Source: JAENVU01 sp038250905 (lineage in GTDB: Bacteria > Actinomycetota > Acidimicrobiia > IMCC26256 > JAENVU01). From it: 64,000 bases of DNA. The notes under the pieces are model-generated. The model did not search any database. It had not been told where the DNA came from and saw only the letters and a program-made list of their open reading frames with translations. The first letter of the stretch is position 1; the number at the start of each line of letters is the position of its first letter. The stretch covers positions 1-64,000 of the forward strand of contig JBBSBV010000020.1 in the NCBI GenBank assembly GCA_038250905.1, written 5' to 3'. The translations under genes and the position numbers were made by a program. Of this stretch, positions 33,684 to 42,265 are shown piece by piece.

Positions 33684-34862
33684 ATGCGGCTGACGAAGAC
33701 GGTTCGGGTGCTGGCAATGGTGGGAGCGGCCGCGATGGCCACGGCGTGTGTGCCGTTGGCCACCCCGGGTTCGACCTCGTCGGTCGTGTTCCTCAGCAGC
33801 ACCACCGCCAACGGGTGGCGCTACGACGCCTACCGCAACGACGCCTACCCCTGCGCGATCAGCGGGTCCCAGACCTTCGTGATCGGGACCAGGATCACCC
33901 AGTCCGCCACGGAACCCGCACCGCTGTTCGCGCTCATGCACGGCGGCGGTGCCGGCTACTTCGACGTGAACGGCAACCCGATTCCGAGCGCGGGCCAGAA
34001 GACCGAGGAGAGTGCGGCGTCGCTCATCACCCGCCTGAAGAACGACGGTGGCCTCCTCGCCGACATCCGCAACGATGCGGCCGGCTTCCGCACCCTCGCG
34101 GTGTCGTACTGCAGCCACGACGTCTACGCGGGGTCGATGACCCCGGACCCGCACAACCCCAACACGACCGCCACCGGCGCGATGCGCCTCACCAGCGGTC
34201 TGCCCTCCACCAAGGCCGCCATCCAGTACGCCGCGGCGAAGTACCCCACCACGAAGACGATCATCCAGGGCGGGAGCGCCGGTTCGGCCGGGACGTTCGG
34301 GGTGGCGTGGGCGATGCAACAGCAGGGCATCCCGCCCGCGGGCCTCATCGCCGACGCCAGCATCATCAACGCCGAGGCCTTCGCAGTCGGGAACGCGGCC
34401 GGCATCTGCACCGATCGCAACAGCCCGGAGCGGGTGGCCGGGATCTCCGCCCGCATCCACCCCGACCTGGCCAACCCGGACAACGAGGCCGACAAGCTCG
34501 TCACGTCGGGCCGGCTCACGGTCCCGATCCTGCACATCTGGAACCACGGTGACCAGAACACGTGCGGCGCCCCGCCGGTGACGTGCCCGCTCCGCGATGG
34601 GAGTTCCGTGACGCTGGGTTACACCGACTGCATCCACGAACCGATGCGGCTCGCGATCGCCGCGGAGGGCCCGAACAGCATGTCGAAGAACCTTCCCGTG
34701 TGCGTGGATCTCGACGCGGTACCCGACTGCTCCACCCACGTGGTCACCAACAAGGCGGGGGTCAACACCGACCCGCAGAGTCCGGCCGACTACCTGGGCG
34801 CGGTCATGGATTGGATCCACGCCCGGCTCGCCGACGCGACGGCGGCTACTTCGCGAACGTGA
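33684..34862 (+). CDS. Lipoprotein alpha/beta-hydrolase-like (pectinacetylesterase-type) protein
   Basis: A 392-residue exported lipoprotein: signal peptide with lipobox ATAC (Cys22). The mature protein has an HGGGAGYFD oxyanion-type turn, a GGSAGSAG nucleophile elbow with Ser198 and a late HEPM histidine candidate. The layout resembles pectinacetylesterase/Notum-like hydrolases, with several Cys that could form disulfides. It probably de-esterifies an extracellular polymer or lipid. A strong AGGAGGTG site precedes the ATG. Its 3' end overlaps the convergent YceI gene by 17 bases. Confidence 0.75.
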   Translation: MRLTKTVRVLAMVGAAAMATACVPLATPGSTSSVVFLSSTTANGWRYDAYRNDAYPCAISGSQTFVIGTRITQSATEPAPLFALMHGGGAGYFDVNGNPIPSAGQKTEESAASLITRLKNDGGLLADIRNDAAGFRTLAVSYCSHDVYAGSMTPDPHNPNTTATGAMRLTSGLPSTKAAIQYAAAKYPTTKTIIQGGSAGSAGTFGVAWAMQQQGIPPAGLIADASIINAEAFAVGNAAGICTDRNSPERVAGISARIHPDLANPDNEADKLVTSGRLTVPILHIWNHGDQNTCGAPPVTCPLRDGSSVTLGYTDCIHEPMRLAIAAEGPNSMSKNLPVCVDLDAVPDCSTHVVTNKAGVNTDPQSPADYLGAVMDWIHARLADATAATSRT

Positions 34863-35589
34863 GCAGGAACTCGACCTCGCCGGCGTCGCCGACACTCGCG
34901 GGACCGAAGCTCGGGTTGGAGATCCCGTAATCGGCGAACGTGATCGGGATGGTTCCGTTCAACTCGATCTTGGCGCCGTTCCGGCGGGCCTTGAGGTCGA
35001 ACGTCACCGGCTGGGTCGTGCCGTGCATGGTCAGTTCACCCGTCGCCGGCACCGTCACCTCGACGAGGTCCGCGGGCAACGAGGTGAGGTCGACCGGCTT
35101 GGTGAGCTTGAACGTCGCGTCGGGGAAGGACGCGGTGTTCATGATCCGACCCTGGAACTGGTTGTCCCGGTTCCCCCGGTCGCTCGTCACCTTCGTGAGG
35201 TCGACGGTGAAGTTCGCGTCGCCAACCGTCGTCCCCGCGATCGTGAACGCTCCGGTGATCGCCGTGGTTCGCCCCACTGCTTCGGCACTCTGGCCGAACA
35301 GCTCCTCCTTCACGCGGTAGCCCACCTGTGATCCGGTGCTGACCTTCCACGTACCGTCGACCGTCGCCGGTGCATTCGTCGCCGCTCCGGGTCTGCTCGA
35401 CGAGGTCGACTTCTGGCTGAAGTGCAACTTGGCCGGCGGATCGCCCTCGATGAAGTTGATGTAGACGAACGGTCCGCCGACGAGTGCGAGCACCAGGAGG
35501 ACGGGCACACCGACGAGATAGGTGCTCTTGCGTCGGAAGAATCCGGGCGGCGTCGTCGTACCGGTCGGAGCGGGGTTCTGGTCGGCCAT
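34846..35589 (-). CDS. Membrane-anchored YceI-family protein
   Basis: A 247-residue protein with an N-terminal membrane anchor (about 20-42, TYLVGVPVLLVLALVGGPFVYI) and an extracytoplasmic YceI lipocalin-like domain (about 80-247): GTWKVSTGSQVGYRV, VDLTKVTSDRGNRDNQFQG and FKLTKPVDL are typical. YceI barrels bind isoprenoid quinones or lipids. Unlike periplasmic YceI it is tethered. It is divergent from the LigD-polymerase gene with a 56-base gap. Confidence 0.88.
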   Translation of the reverse strand: MADQNPAPTGTTTPPGFFRRKSTYLVGVPVLLVLALVGGPFVYINFIEGDPPAKLHFSQKSTSSSRPGAATNAPATVDGTWKVSTGSQVGYRVKEELFGQSAEAVGRTTAITGAFTIAGTTVGDANFTVDLTKVTSDRGNRDNQFQGRIMNTASFPDATFKLTKPVDLTSLPADLVEVTVPATGELTMHGTTQPVTFDLKARRNGAKIELNGTIPITFADYGISNPSFGPASVGDAGEVEFLLTFAK

Positions 35590-35633
35590 GCCGTCACCCT
35601 TGCAGAACCAACCCGGCGATGACGGTGCGGCGT

Positions 35634-35645
35634 TAGCGTTTTCCC
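35634..35645 (+). promoter_or_regulatory. Leaderless-type -10 element of the LigD-polymerase gene
   Basis: TAGCGT, six bases (TTTCCC), then ATG at 35646; no ribosome-binding site. Confidence 0.55.
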
Positions 35646-36599
35646 ATGACGCGAGCCGAAGAATCTCGGTACGACGTGAAGCTCACCAACCTCGACGCGC
35701 CGCTGTTCGATGAGGCCGAAACCACCAAGCGCGGCCTCGTCGACTATCTCGACGCGGTCGCAGATCGCATCCTGCCCGGCCTCGCCGACCGCGCACTCTC
35801 GGTCATCCGCGTCCACCGCGGTCAGGAAGCATTCATGCAGAAGAACGTGCCGAGGTACACGCCGGACTGGGTGGCGACCACGCGGGTGTGGGCCGGCTCG
35901 GCCCACCGCGAAGTGGCCTACGCCCTCTGCAACGACCGCCGCACGCTCATCTGGTTCGCGAACCAGCGGGCAGTCGAGTACCACCCGTCACTGGTCCTGG
36001 CCGACGCGCCGGACCACATGACGCATCTGATCCTCGACCTCGACCCGCCGGACGGCGAGTCGTTCACCGCCGCGGTGCGCGCGACGCGTGCTGTGGGCAA
36101 TGCCCTCGACGCGGTCGGCCTCACGGGTGCGGTCAAGACCAGTGGCTCCAAGGGACTGCACGTGTTCGTCCCGATCACCGCGATGCCGATCGAGGACGCC
36201 GCCGCCGCGACGCGCGCCATCGCCGTCGCGGCCGAACGCACCGACCCCGAGATCGCGACCACCGCGTTCATCAAGGCCGACCGCGCCGGCAAGGTGTTCG
36301 TCGACGCGACGCGCGTCGGTGCGGGCGCCACCGTCGTCGCGGCCTACAGCCCACGGGTGCGGCCCGGGGTGCCGGTGTCGTTCCCGGTCGCGTGGGACGA
36401 CCTCGACTCCGTCCACCCGTCCGACTTCACGGTGCGGACCGCGCCCGCACTGCTCGGCGATCGCAACCCGTGGTCCGAGGCCATGCCCGCGCCCCAAGCG
36501 GTACCGGGCGCGCTCGTCGAGGCCGGGCGCGCCATTCCCGGCGGTCGGGTCGAGGCGATGCACGAGGGAAAACGCCGCGCCCGCGCCCGGCGCGCCTGA
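35646..36599 (+). CDS. Stand-alone LigD-type DNA polymerase/primase domain (NHEJ)
   Basis: A 317-residue archaeo-eukaryotic primase-like polymerase of the LigD PolDom family. KLTNLDAPLFDEAETTKRGLVDY, the metal-binding DLDPPDG, the TSGSKGLHVFVPI nucleotide-binding segment and a third acidic residue in KVFVDATR are all present, so polymerase activity is expected. In LigD this domain adds ribonucleotides at double-strand breaks with Ku and ligase. Here it is encoded alone, as in mycobacterial PolD1/PolD2. No ku or ligase gene is in the window. It is followed 76 bases on by an MFS gene. Confidence 0.9.
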   Translation: MTRAEESRYDVKLTNLDAPLFDEAETTKRGLVDYLDAVADRILPGLADRALSVIRVHRGQEAFMQKNVPRYTPDWVATTRVWAGSAHREVAYALCNDRRTLIWFANQRAVEYHPSLVLADAPDHMTHLILDLDPPDGESFTAAVRATRAVGNALDAVGLTGAVKTSGSKGLHVFVPITAMPIEDAAAATRAIAVAAERTDPEIATTAFIKADRAGKVFVDATRVGAGATVVAAYSPRVRPGVPVSFPVAWDDLDSVHPSDFTVRTAPALLGDRNPWSEAMPAPQAVPGALVEAGRAIPGGRVEAMHEGKRRARARRA

Positions 36600-36675
36600 G
36601 GCCGCGTCGCCGTCAGTCGGCGCGGAGCATCGCAAAGCGGTTGACTCAGGACCTCGCGGCGTACCACGGTGGGCA

Positions 36676-38292
36676 ATGCGCGAAGCCCTCCGCGATCCCG
36701 AGATCGTCTACCAACGCCGCTGGCTCACCCTCCTGGTGCTCTGCATCAGCCTGATCGTGATCACGCTGGACAACACGATCCTCAACGTCGCGCTGCCCAC
36801 GTTGGCCCGTTCCACACGGACGGGCGGACTCGGCGCCACCGCCAGCCAACTCCAGTGGACGGTCGACGCCTACACCCTCGTCTTCGCCGGTCTCCTGCTC
36901 ACCGCCGGCAGCCTCGGCGACCGGTTCGGCCGGTACCGGTTCCTCGCGACCGGACTCGCGATCTTCGGCATCGGCTCCGCACTGTCGGCGTTCGCGCCGT
37001 CGGCCAACGCGCTGATCGCGACGCGGGCGCTCATGGGGATCGGCGGCGCCTTCATCATGCCTTCGACGCTGTCGATCATCACCAACGTCTTCACCAATCC
37101 GGCCGAACGCGGGAAGGCGATCGGCGTCTGGGCCGGGGTCTCGGCCCTCGGCATCGGACTCGGCCCGATTACCGGTGGCGTCCTGCTCGAGCACTTCTGG
37201 TGGGGATCGATCTTCATCGTCAACGTGCCGATCGTGATCGCGGGGCTCGTGCTCGGGTTCAAGCTCGTGCCCGAGTCACGCGATCCCCAACATGCCGCGC
37301 TCGACCCGGTGGGCGCGCTGCTGTCGATCGCGGCGCTCGGCAGCATCCTGTGGGCGGTGATCGAGGCGCCGAACCACGGCTGGGGCGCGCCCGAGATCCT
37401 CGCCGCGTTCGGCGCCGGCATCGTGATCCTCGGCGCCTTCTTCGCGTGGGAACTGCACTCGCGTCATCCGATGCTCGACATGCACTTCTTCGAGAACCCG
37501 CGCTTCAGTGCCGCGAGCGGCGCGATCACCCTGGTGTTCCTCTCCCTGTTCGGCACGCTGTTCCTCCTCACGCAGTACCTGCAGTCGGTGCTCGGCTACT
37601 CGACCGTGAAGGCCGGCGCGGTGCTGCTCCCGCAGGCCGCGGTGCTCATGGTCTTCGCGCCACTCTCCAATGTCTGGGTCCAGCGCTGGGGTAACAAGAT
37701 CGTGGTGGCCACCGGCCTGCTCCTGGTCACCTCGTCGCTCGCGCTCTTCACCGTGTTCCGGCCCGACAGCAGTGTGTTGGTGATCATCGGGATCACGATG
37801 CTGCTCGGTGTCGGCATGGCCAACGTCCTGGCACCGTGCACCGACTCGATCATGGGCTCGCTCCCCCGCGCCAAGGCCGGAGTCGGCTCGGCGGTGAACG
37901 ACACGACGCGACAGATGGGCGGCGCGGTGGGTGTCGCGGTGTTCGGCTCGATGATGGCCAGCCATTTCCACAGCACCATCGCCGGCAAGCTCGGAACGAT
38001 CGTCCCGCCCGGTCTCGTGCAGCGCGTCCGCGACAACGTCGGCCAAGCCGTCGGCGTCGCCGCCCAGACCGCGAACCGTTCGGTCTCTGCCCGCATCGCC
38101 GCGGCGGCGAAGGACAGTTTCGTCGGCGGTCTGCATCTCATCGGTCTGGTGGCCGCGGCCATCACCCTCGCCGCGGCGATCGGCGTCGCACTGTTCCTTC
38201 CCGCGCGGGCACGACCCGAGGACGGTGGGCCGCTCCTGACCCCGGCCGAAGGCGCGCGCAGCACAGTGCCCCAGCCGAGTGAACTCGGCTAA
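36676..38292 (+). CDS. DHA2-family MFS drug efflux transporter (EmrB/QacA-like, 14 TM)
   Basis: A 538-residue inner-membrane proton-coupled exporter. LDNTILNVALPTLAR in the first helix, the motif GSLGDRFGRYRFL between helices 2 and 3, and GVWAGVSALGIGLGPITGGVLLE (antiporter motif C) mark a 14-helix DHA2 transporter. Long extracellular loop near 430-480. Its substrate is probably lipophilic drugs. The ATG at 36676 gives a short cytosolic N terminus as expected. The stop overlaps the stop of an antisense gene remnant. Confidence 0.9.
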   Translation: MREALRDPEIVYQRRWLTLLVLCISLIVITLDNTILNVALPTLARSTRTGGLGATASQLQWTVDAYTLVFAGLLLTAGSLGDRFGRYRFLATGLAIFGIGSALSAFAPSANALIATRALMGIGGAFIMPSTLSIITNVFTNPAERGKAIGVWAGVSALGIGLGPITGGVLLEHFWWGSIFIVNVPIVIAGLVLGFKLVPESRDPQHAALDPVGALLSIAALGSILWAVIEAPNHGWGAPEILAAFGAGIVILGAFFAWELHSRHPMLDMHFFENPRFSAASGAITLVFLSLFGTLFLLTQYLQSVLGYSTVKAGAVLLPQAAVLMVFAPLSNVWVQRWGNKIVVATGLLLVTSSLALFTVFRPDSSVLVIIGITMLLGVGMANVLAPCTDSIMGSLPRAKAGVGSAVNDTTRQMGGAVGVAVFGSMMASHFHSTIAGKLGTIVPPGLVQRVRDNVGQAVGVAAQTANRSVSARIAAAAKDSFVGGLHLIGLVAAAITLAAAIGVALFLPARARPEDGGPLLTPAEGARSTVPQPSELG

Positions 38293-38471
38293 CGACCCAA
38301 CCGCGCCGGCGTGTTGATCTTGTCGACCGCGATCTTCAGGATGATCCGCCCGTCGGGGCCGATGGGGTTCGCGTAGTCCGTTCCCAGGTACTTGCGCGAG
38401 CGCGCGTCGATGTGGGCGCGCGCTTCGCCACCGACGGCCGGGTCTACCACATGGCCCCGCACCTCGGCCCG
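38289..38471 (-). pseudogene. 3' remnant of an F420-dependent PPOX-class oxidoreductase
   Basis: On the minus strand about 60 codons encode the C-terminal end of a PPOX-class F420-dependent oxidoreductase: EVRGHVVDP, ARAHIDARSRKYLGTDY and GRIILKIAVDKINT are typical of that C terminus, ending in TAG at 38289-38291. The N-terminal flavin-barrel half is missing. Upstream, the frame runs antisense into the PatA-like gene and loses similarity. The remnant occupies most of the otherwise empty 233-base gap and shows a past deletion or insertion at this junction. Confidence 0.65.
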
Positions 38472-38512
38472 GTTCCACCGAGCGCCCGCCGAAAACTCCC
38501 GGCTCCCCCCAC

Positions 38513-38525
38513 TACGGTCACACCC
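38513..38525 (+). promoter_or_regulatory. Leaderless-type -10 element of the PatA-like gene
   Basis: TACGGT, seven bases, then GTG at 38526. This supports the GTG as start over the longer frame that begins at 38412. Confidence 0.5.
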
Positions 38526-39539
38526 GTGAGCGACCAAGCGTCCGGCGCGGAGCCGGCCGGGCTGCCGGCACCGGATTTCGACGATGCGCGTCGCGCGGCC
38601 CTCGACGCACTCCTCGCCGACAACCCACAACGACGATTCGCCGCCGGCGAGGCGATCATGAGCGAGGGTGCCACCGCCGACTGGTTCGCGTTCGTGCGGT
38701 CGGGCACCGCCGAGGTCTCGCGCGACTCCCCCGCCGGGCCGGTACCGATCGGTGTGGCACGTACCGGTTCGATCGTCGGCGAGTTGGCGCTCATCACCGG
38801 CGGGCCACGCCGCGCCACGGTGACTGCGACATCCGACGTCGTGATCGCATGCGGCGATATCGACGACCTCCACCGGGTGCTGAGCCACCACGAGGTGGCC
38901 GAATCGGTCGCGCGGATCGTGGCCGATCGGCTCGCCCGCCTCGCCGAACCGGTCGAGGTCACCCTTCCGGACGGACACCTCGTCAAACTCCGGCCCGGCC
39001 TCTCGTCCGATGGATCGGCGCTGGCGGCGGGCCTCGCGGCGATGTCACGGGAGTCGTTGCGCCGCCGGTTCTTCTCGTCCGGGACGCCGCCGGAGACGGT
39101 CGTGCGTTACCTCCTCGACGTGAACTACGTCGATCATTTCGCGTGGGTCGCGATCGAAGCCGACGGCCCCGATCAGTCGATGATCGGCTCGGCTCGGTTC
39201 GTACGGTCGAAGACCGACCACACGTACGCCGACCTCGGCATCGGACTCATCGACCGCGTGCAGGGGCGTGGGATCGGGACGATGCTCATCGAGGCGCTCG
39301 GCGTGGCCGCCGCGGCGGCCGGGGTCGAGTACTTCACCGCCGACGTCCTCCGCGAGAACGCCGCCATGCGCGCGTTGCTGCGACGCCCGAGCACCCACTG
39401 GACGAGCAGGGAGCCCGGCGTGGTCCACGCAGTCACCGCGGTCGCGGAGTACGGCGCCACCCTGGCACCCGAGGTCCAGAGCCGCCTCTCGATGGTGGCA
39501 TCCTCGATCATCTGGAACTCGGCTGCCGTCCTGCTCTGA
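38526..39539 (+). CDS. Cyclic-nucleotide-binding GNAT acetyltransferase (PatA/MtPat-like)
   Basis: A 337-residue protein in which a cNMP-binding domain (about 20-145; phosphate-binding cassette GELALITGGPRRATV) is fused to a GNAT domain (about 155-310; acetyl-CoA motif VQGRGIGTML). The same architecture defines mycobacterial PatA/MSMEG_5458, which acetylates acyl-CoA synthetases and USP when cAMP binds. The cassette Glu and Arg needed for cAMP are present, so cAMP-controlled lysine acetylation is likely. Translation probably starts at the leaderless GTG. Targets may include acyl-CoA synthetases, none of which is in the window. Confidence 0.88.
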   Translation: MSDQASGAEPAGLPAPDFDDARRAALDALLADNPQRRFAAGEAIMSEGATADWFAFVRSGTAEVSRDSPAGPVPIGVARTGSIVGELALITGGPRRATVTATSDVVIACGDIDDLHRVLSHHEVAESVARIVADRLARLAEPVEVTLPDGHLVKLRPGLSSDGSALAAGLAAMSRESLRRRFFSSGTPPETVVRYLLDVNYVDHFAWVAIEADGPDQSMIGSARFVRSKTDHTYADLGIGLIDRVQGRGIGTMLIEALGVAAAAAGVEYFTADVLRENAAMRALLRRPSTHWTSREPGVVHAVTAVAEYGATLAPEVQSRLSMVASSIIWNSAAVLL

Positions 39540-39773
39540 CGGCTGTCCGGTGCCGAGTAGGCCGATCAGGCGGCGGGCCGGCGCGACGACGTCGAGTGCA
39601 GCGCCGCACCGATCGCCAAGGTGGCGACGAGCCGGCTGACCAGCAGCTCGAGTGGTTCCCCGTCCGTGCGGTGATCCGCATCCGCTGCGCGTTCGCGAGG
39701 ATCACCGCCCCCAGCCGCGGATCGGGCCTCTCCATCGGGCGCTCAACTCCCCGGGGGTCCGGATCGTTGACTC

Positions 39774-39793
39774 CATACCAACTGGTCGGTATG
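39774..39793 (+). promoter_or_regulatory. TetR autoregulatory operator overlapping the -10
   Basis: The imperfect palindrome CATACCAACTGGTCGGTATG ends 10 bases before the tetR ATG. Its right arm runs into TATGCT, a good -10. Its complement matches the site before the hydratase-aldolase operon (24445-24464) at 18 of 20 bases. The rest of the 39540-39803 gap shows no convincing gene. Confidence 0.75.
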
Positions 39794-39803
39794 CTGTCGC
39801 GCC

Positions 39804-40445
39804 ATGCCGTCGACCTCTGCACCCGCACCCCCGGCCGGCGGCCGCGAGCGGATCCTGGCCGCCGCGGTGGATGTCATCCGCGAACGGGGCCTGCATGCCA
39901 CCACCGTCGACGACCTCTGCGCCGCCGCCGGCGTCTCCAAGGGGGCGTTCTTCCACCACTTCGAGAACAAGGAGGCCCTCGCGGTCGCCGCGGCCGGCTA
40001 CTGGAGCGAGACCACCGCCGCCGCGTTCGCCGGCGCGCCGTACCACGACCACGCCGATCCGGCCGACCGGGTCCTCGGCTATCTCGACTTCCGCGACTCG
40101 CTCGTCGGCGCCGACATCGAGTTGTACAGCTGTCTCGTCGGCACGATGGTGCAGGAGGCGTACGCGACGAACCCGGCGGTGCGCGACGCGTGCGGGCGCA
40201 GCATCCTCGGCCACGCCGCGACGCTGGAGGCCGACATCGCCGCCGCACTCGCCACGGCACCGGACGCGCCATCAGGCGCCGAACTCACCGCCGAGGCCGC
40301 GAGCCTCGCCCGGTACACCCAGATCGTCCTCCAGGGTGCGTTCGTCGTGAGCAAGGCCGCGAACGATCCAGTCCTGGTCCACGAGAGCATCGAGCACCTC
40401 CGCCGGTACTTCGCGTCGAAGTTCGGACGGACCGCGCTGGTGTGA
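39804..40445 (+). CDS. TetR family transcriptional regulator
   Basis: A 213-residue regulator. The N-terminal HTH (about 14-60) is canonical: RERILAAAVDVIRERGLHATTVDDLCAAAGVSKGAFFHHFENKEAL. The helical C-terminal domain (about 70-213) would bind the inducer; it resembles regulators with a TetR_C_11/C_16-like fold, but the ligand is unknown. The palindrome over its own promoter implies autoregulation, and the same palindrome before the ChsH-like operon suggests that operon as its second target; an acyl-CoA inducer would fit. Confidence 0.9.
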   Translation: MPSTSAPAPPAGGRERILAAAVDVIRERGLHATTVDDLCAAAGVSKGAFFHHFENKEALAVAAAGYWSETTAAAFAGAPYHDHADPADRVLGYLDFRDSLVGADIELYSCLVGTMVQEAYATNPAVRDACGRSILGHAATLEADIAAALATAPDAPSGAELTAEAASLARYTQIVLQGAFVVSKAANDPVLVHESIEHLRRYFASKFGRTALV

Positions 40446-40631
40446 CGCGGTGCCCCGCCCGATCGTCCGCCGCTCGCGCCGGCTCGACGGGGTGATCCGG
40501 ATCCCGATTACTCCCCAGCCCGGCCCTCACGAATCCCTCACAATTCGTTGGCGGCCCACTGATCGGGGTGATCGAAGATCAACGGGACATTCGGCCCCCC
40601 GGTCGGACGCGATTTCGAAAGCGAGCACTCG

Positions 40632-41666
40632 ATGATGCGACTCGGTCGAACCGCACTCGTCGCCGGCGCAATGGTCGTCGTCGCGGGAGCCTGCGTCCCA
40701 CCCCCGGCACCACCGGCGCCCGCCCCGTATCTCGACCAGGTGTACACGAACGTCGTGGTCACCCCGAAGACCGCCGGCATCGCGTTCGGTGCCGCGCCAC
40801 CGGTGGACCCGAAGGTCGGCACCGTCAACGACACGCACGCCCGCCAGGTCGACGCGAACGGCAACGAGATCCTGCACCTGTGGGCAGCCGACCCCGTCGA
40901 CAACGCGGCCAAGAACCGGCCCGCGATCATCTGGGTCCACGGCGGCGGATTCGTCGGCGGCATCGGCTCGGAGTGGGGACTCGCGGCCGGCGCCGGCACC
41001 GAATACGCCAAACGGGGATACGTCGGGTTCTCGATCGAGTATCGCATCGACACCACGAGCCAGTGCCAGTACGTGCAGGACCACCAGCACGACGTTCCAC
41101 TGCCGCCCAACTTCGACGCGCTGCGCGCCCAGTGCGCTCGTGGGATCACCGCCGCCGTCCAGGACTCCCAGGCCGCGGTCCGGTGGATACGCCGCCACGC
41201 GGCGGAATACCGGATCGACCCGAACAAGGTCGCGATCGGCGGCTTCTCCGCGGGCGCAGTCACCGCCGACATGGTCGCGTTCAACTCGGACCTCGCGGGG
41301 AGTTGGCAGTACAGCGCCGACGACGATCCGGCCGCGAGTTCGCGGGTCCAGGCCGCCTTCGGTGCTTCGGGCTGCAACTACGACCCAACGACGATCGGCG
41401 CCGGTGACTCACCCACGTCGTTCATCCACTCGGAGTTCGACCGGGCCGTCGACTACCGCGACTGCGTGGTGCCGACCTTCACCGCGGCCCGCGCCGCGGG
41501 TCTGGTCGCCGAGTTGACCTCGTACTGCGGGGCGAACGGCCACGCGGCGTCGCTCTACCAGCAGCACCTCGCGGCGACGGACGCCCAGTGGACGACATTC
41601 CTCGCTCGCGAACTGCGTATCTACTCGAAGCTGCCCCCGGCCAGCGCCGACCCGCTCTGCCCCTAG
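40632..41666 (+). CDS. Lipoprotein carboxylesterase (BD-FAE/hormone-sensitive-lipase-like alpha/beta hydrolase)
   Basis: A 344-residue exported lipoprotein with lipobox AGAC (Cys21) followed by a Pro-rich linker. The alpha/beta-hydrolase core has the oxyanion motif HGGGFVGG and the nucleophile Ser206 in GGFSAGA; the late histidine is probably in GANGHAAS. It probably hydrolyses esters outside the membrane. Two ATGs in tandem (40632, 40635) could start it. The 186-base gap upstream has no clear promoter hexamer; GCGAGC is a weak ribosome site. Confidence 0.82.
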   Translation: MMRLGRTALVAGAMVVVAGACVPPPAPPAPAPYLDQVYTNVVVTPKTAGIAFGAAPPVDPKVGTVNDTHARQVDANGNEILHLWAADPVDNAAKNRPAIIWVHGGGFVGGIGSEWGLAAGAGTEYAKRGYVGFSIEYRIDTTSQCQYVQDHQHDVPLPPNFDALRAQCARGITAAVQDSQAAVRWIRRHAAEYRIDPNKVAIGGFSAGAVTADMVAFNSDLAGSWQYSADDDPAASSRVQAAFGASGCNYDPTTIGAGDSPTSFIHSEFDRAVDYRDCVVPTFTAARAAGLVAELTSYCGANGHAASLYQQHLAATDAQWTTFLARELRIYSKLPPASADPLCP

Positions 41667-41692
41667 TCCTCCGAAGCGGTGCGACCGTCCGG

Positions 41693-42265
41693 CTACGCGG
41701 GCGCGACCGCCGCGTAGTCGTCGCGCGACACCGGGGTCGAGACGAGTGATCCGTTCGCGAGGGGCACCTCGGTCGACTCTCCCCGCAGCGTGAACCGCAC
41801 CTGGCCGATCCCGGGACGGGCGGTCAGCGTGAACACCAGTTGGGCGAGCGCGAGCAGCTGCTCGGTGCTCGGAAGCGTGGAGAAGGCGCGCGCCAGATCG
41901 ACGCTCGCGGTCCCGGCGGTGTCCGAGATCCGGTTGACCGCGTTCGGTTCGGGCAGCGCGGAATGGAGTCCGGCATCGACCTCGTCCTTGGTCGGGCCCC
42001 GCAACAACTCGCGGAGCACCGTGCGTAGGCGCGGGTCCGGATCGATACGCCGGACGACCGACGCGAGGCGGCCGTTCTTCACGAAGTAGAGCAGCGTGTC
42101 GGCACCGGTGGTGGCCGTCGGCGACGCGCCACTGTGTTGGTTGAGGAGTCCGAAGGGAACGTGATCGCGCGGGACCTTGGTGGCCGAGTCCTCGCTCGAC
42201 ACCCCGCACGCGCCCAGTGCGACCACTGCCACGATCAGCGACGCGAGCATGCGGCGCCCGGTCAC
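41693..42265 (-). CDS. GerMN-domain lipoprotein (LpqB-like partner of the kinase)
   Basis: A 190-residue lipoprotein: GTG at 42265 gives a signal peptide ending in LGAC (Cys20). The mature part is one GerMN domain (YFVKNGRLASVVRRI; RTVLRELLRGPTKDE; AFSTLPSTEQLLALAQLVFTL). The start codon overlaps the kinase stop as GTGA, so it is translated with the kinase. In actinobacteria the MtrB kinase gene is followed by lpqB, a lipoprotein with a GerMN domain that modulates the kinase; this gene is a shorter version without the beta-propeller. A sensing or cell-wall role is inferred. Confidence 0.85.
   Translation of the reverse strand: MTGRRMLASLIVAVVALGACGVSSEDSATKVPRDHVPFGLLNQHSGASPTATTGADTLLYFVKNGRLASVVRRIDPDPRLRTVLRELLRGPTKDEVDAGLHSALPEPNAVNRISDTAGTASVDLARAFSTLPSTEQLLALAQLVFTLTARPGIGQVRFTLRGESTEVPLANGSLVSTPVSRDDYAAVAPA

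Noticed and set aside
39508..39828. Minus-strand small ORF (106 codons) in the gap before tetR
   Set aside because: Overlaps the operator and the PatA-like gene end, switches composition midway and has no homology I recognise.
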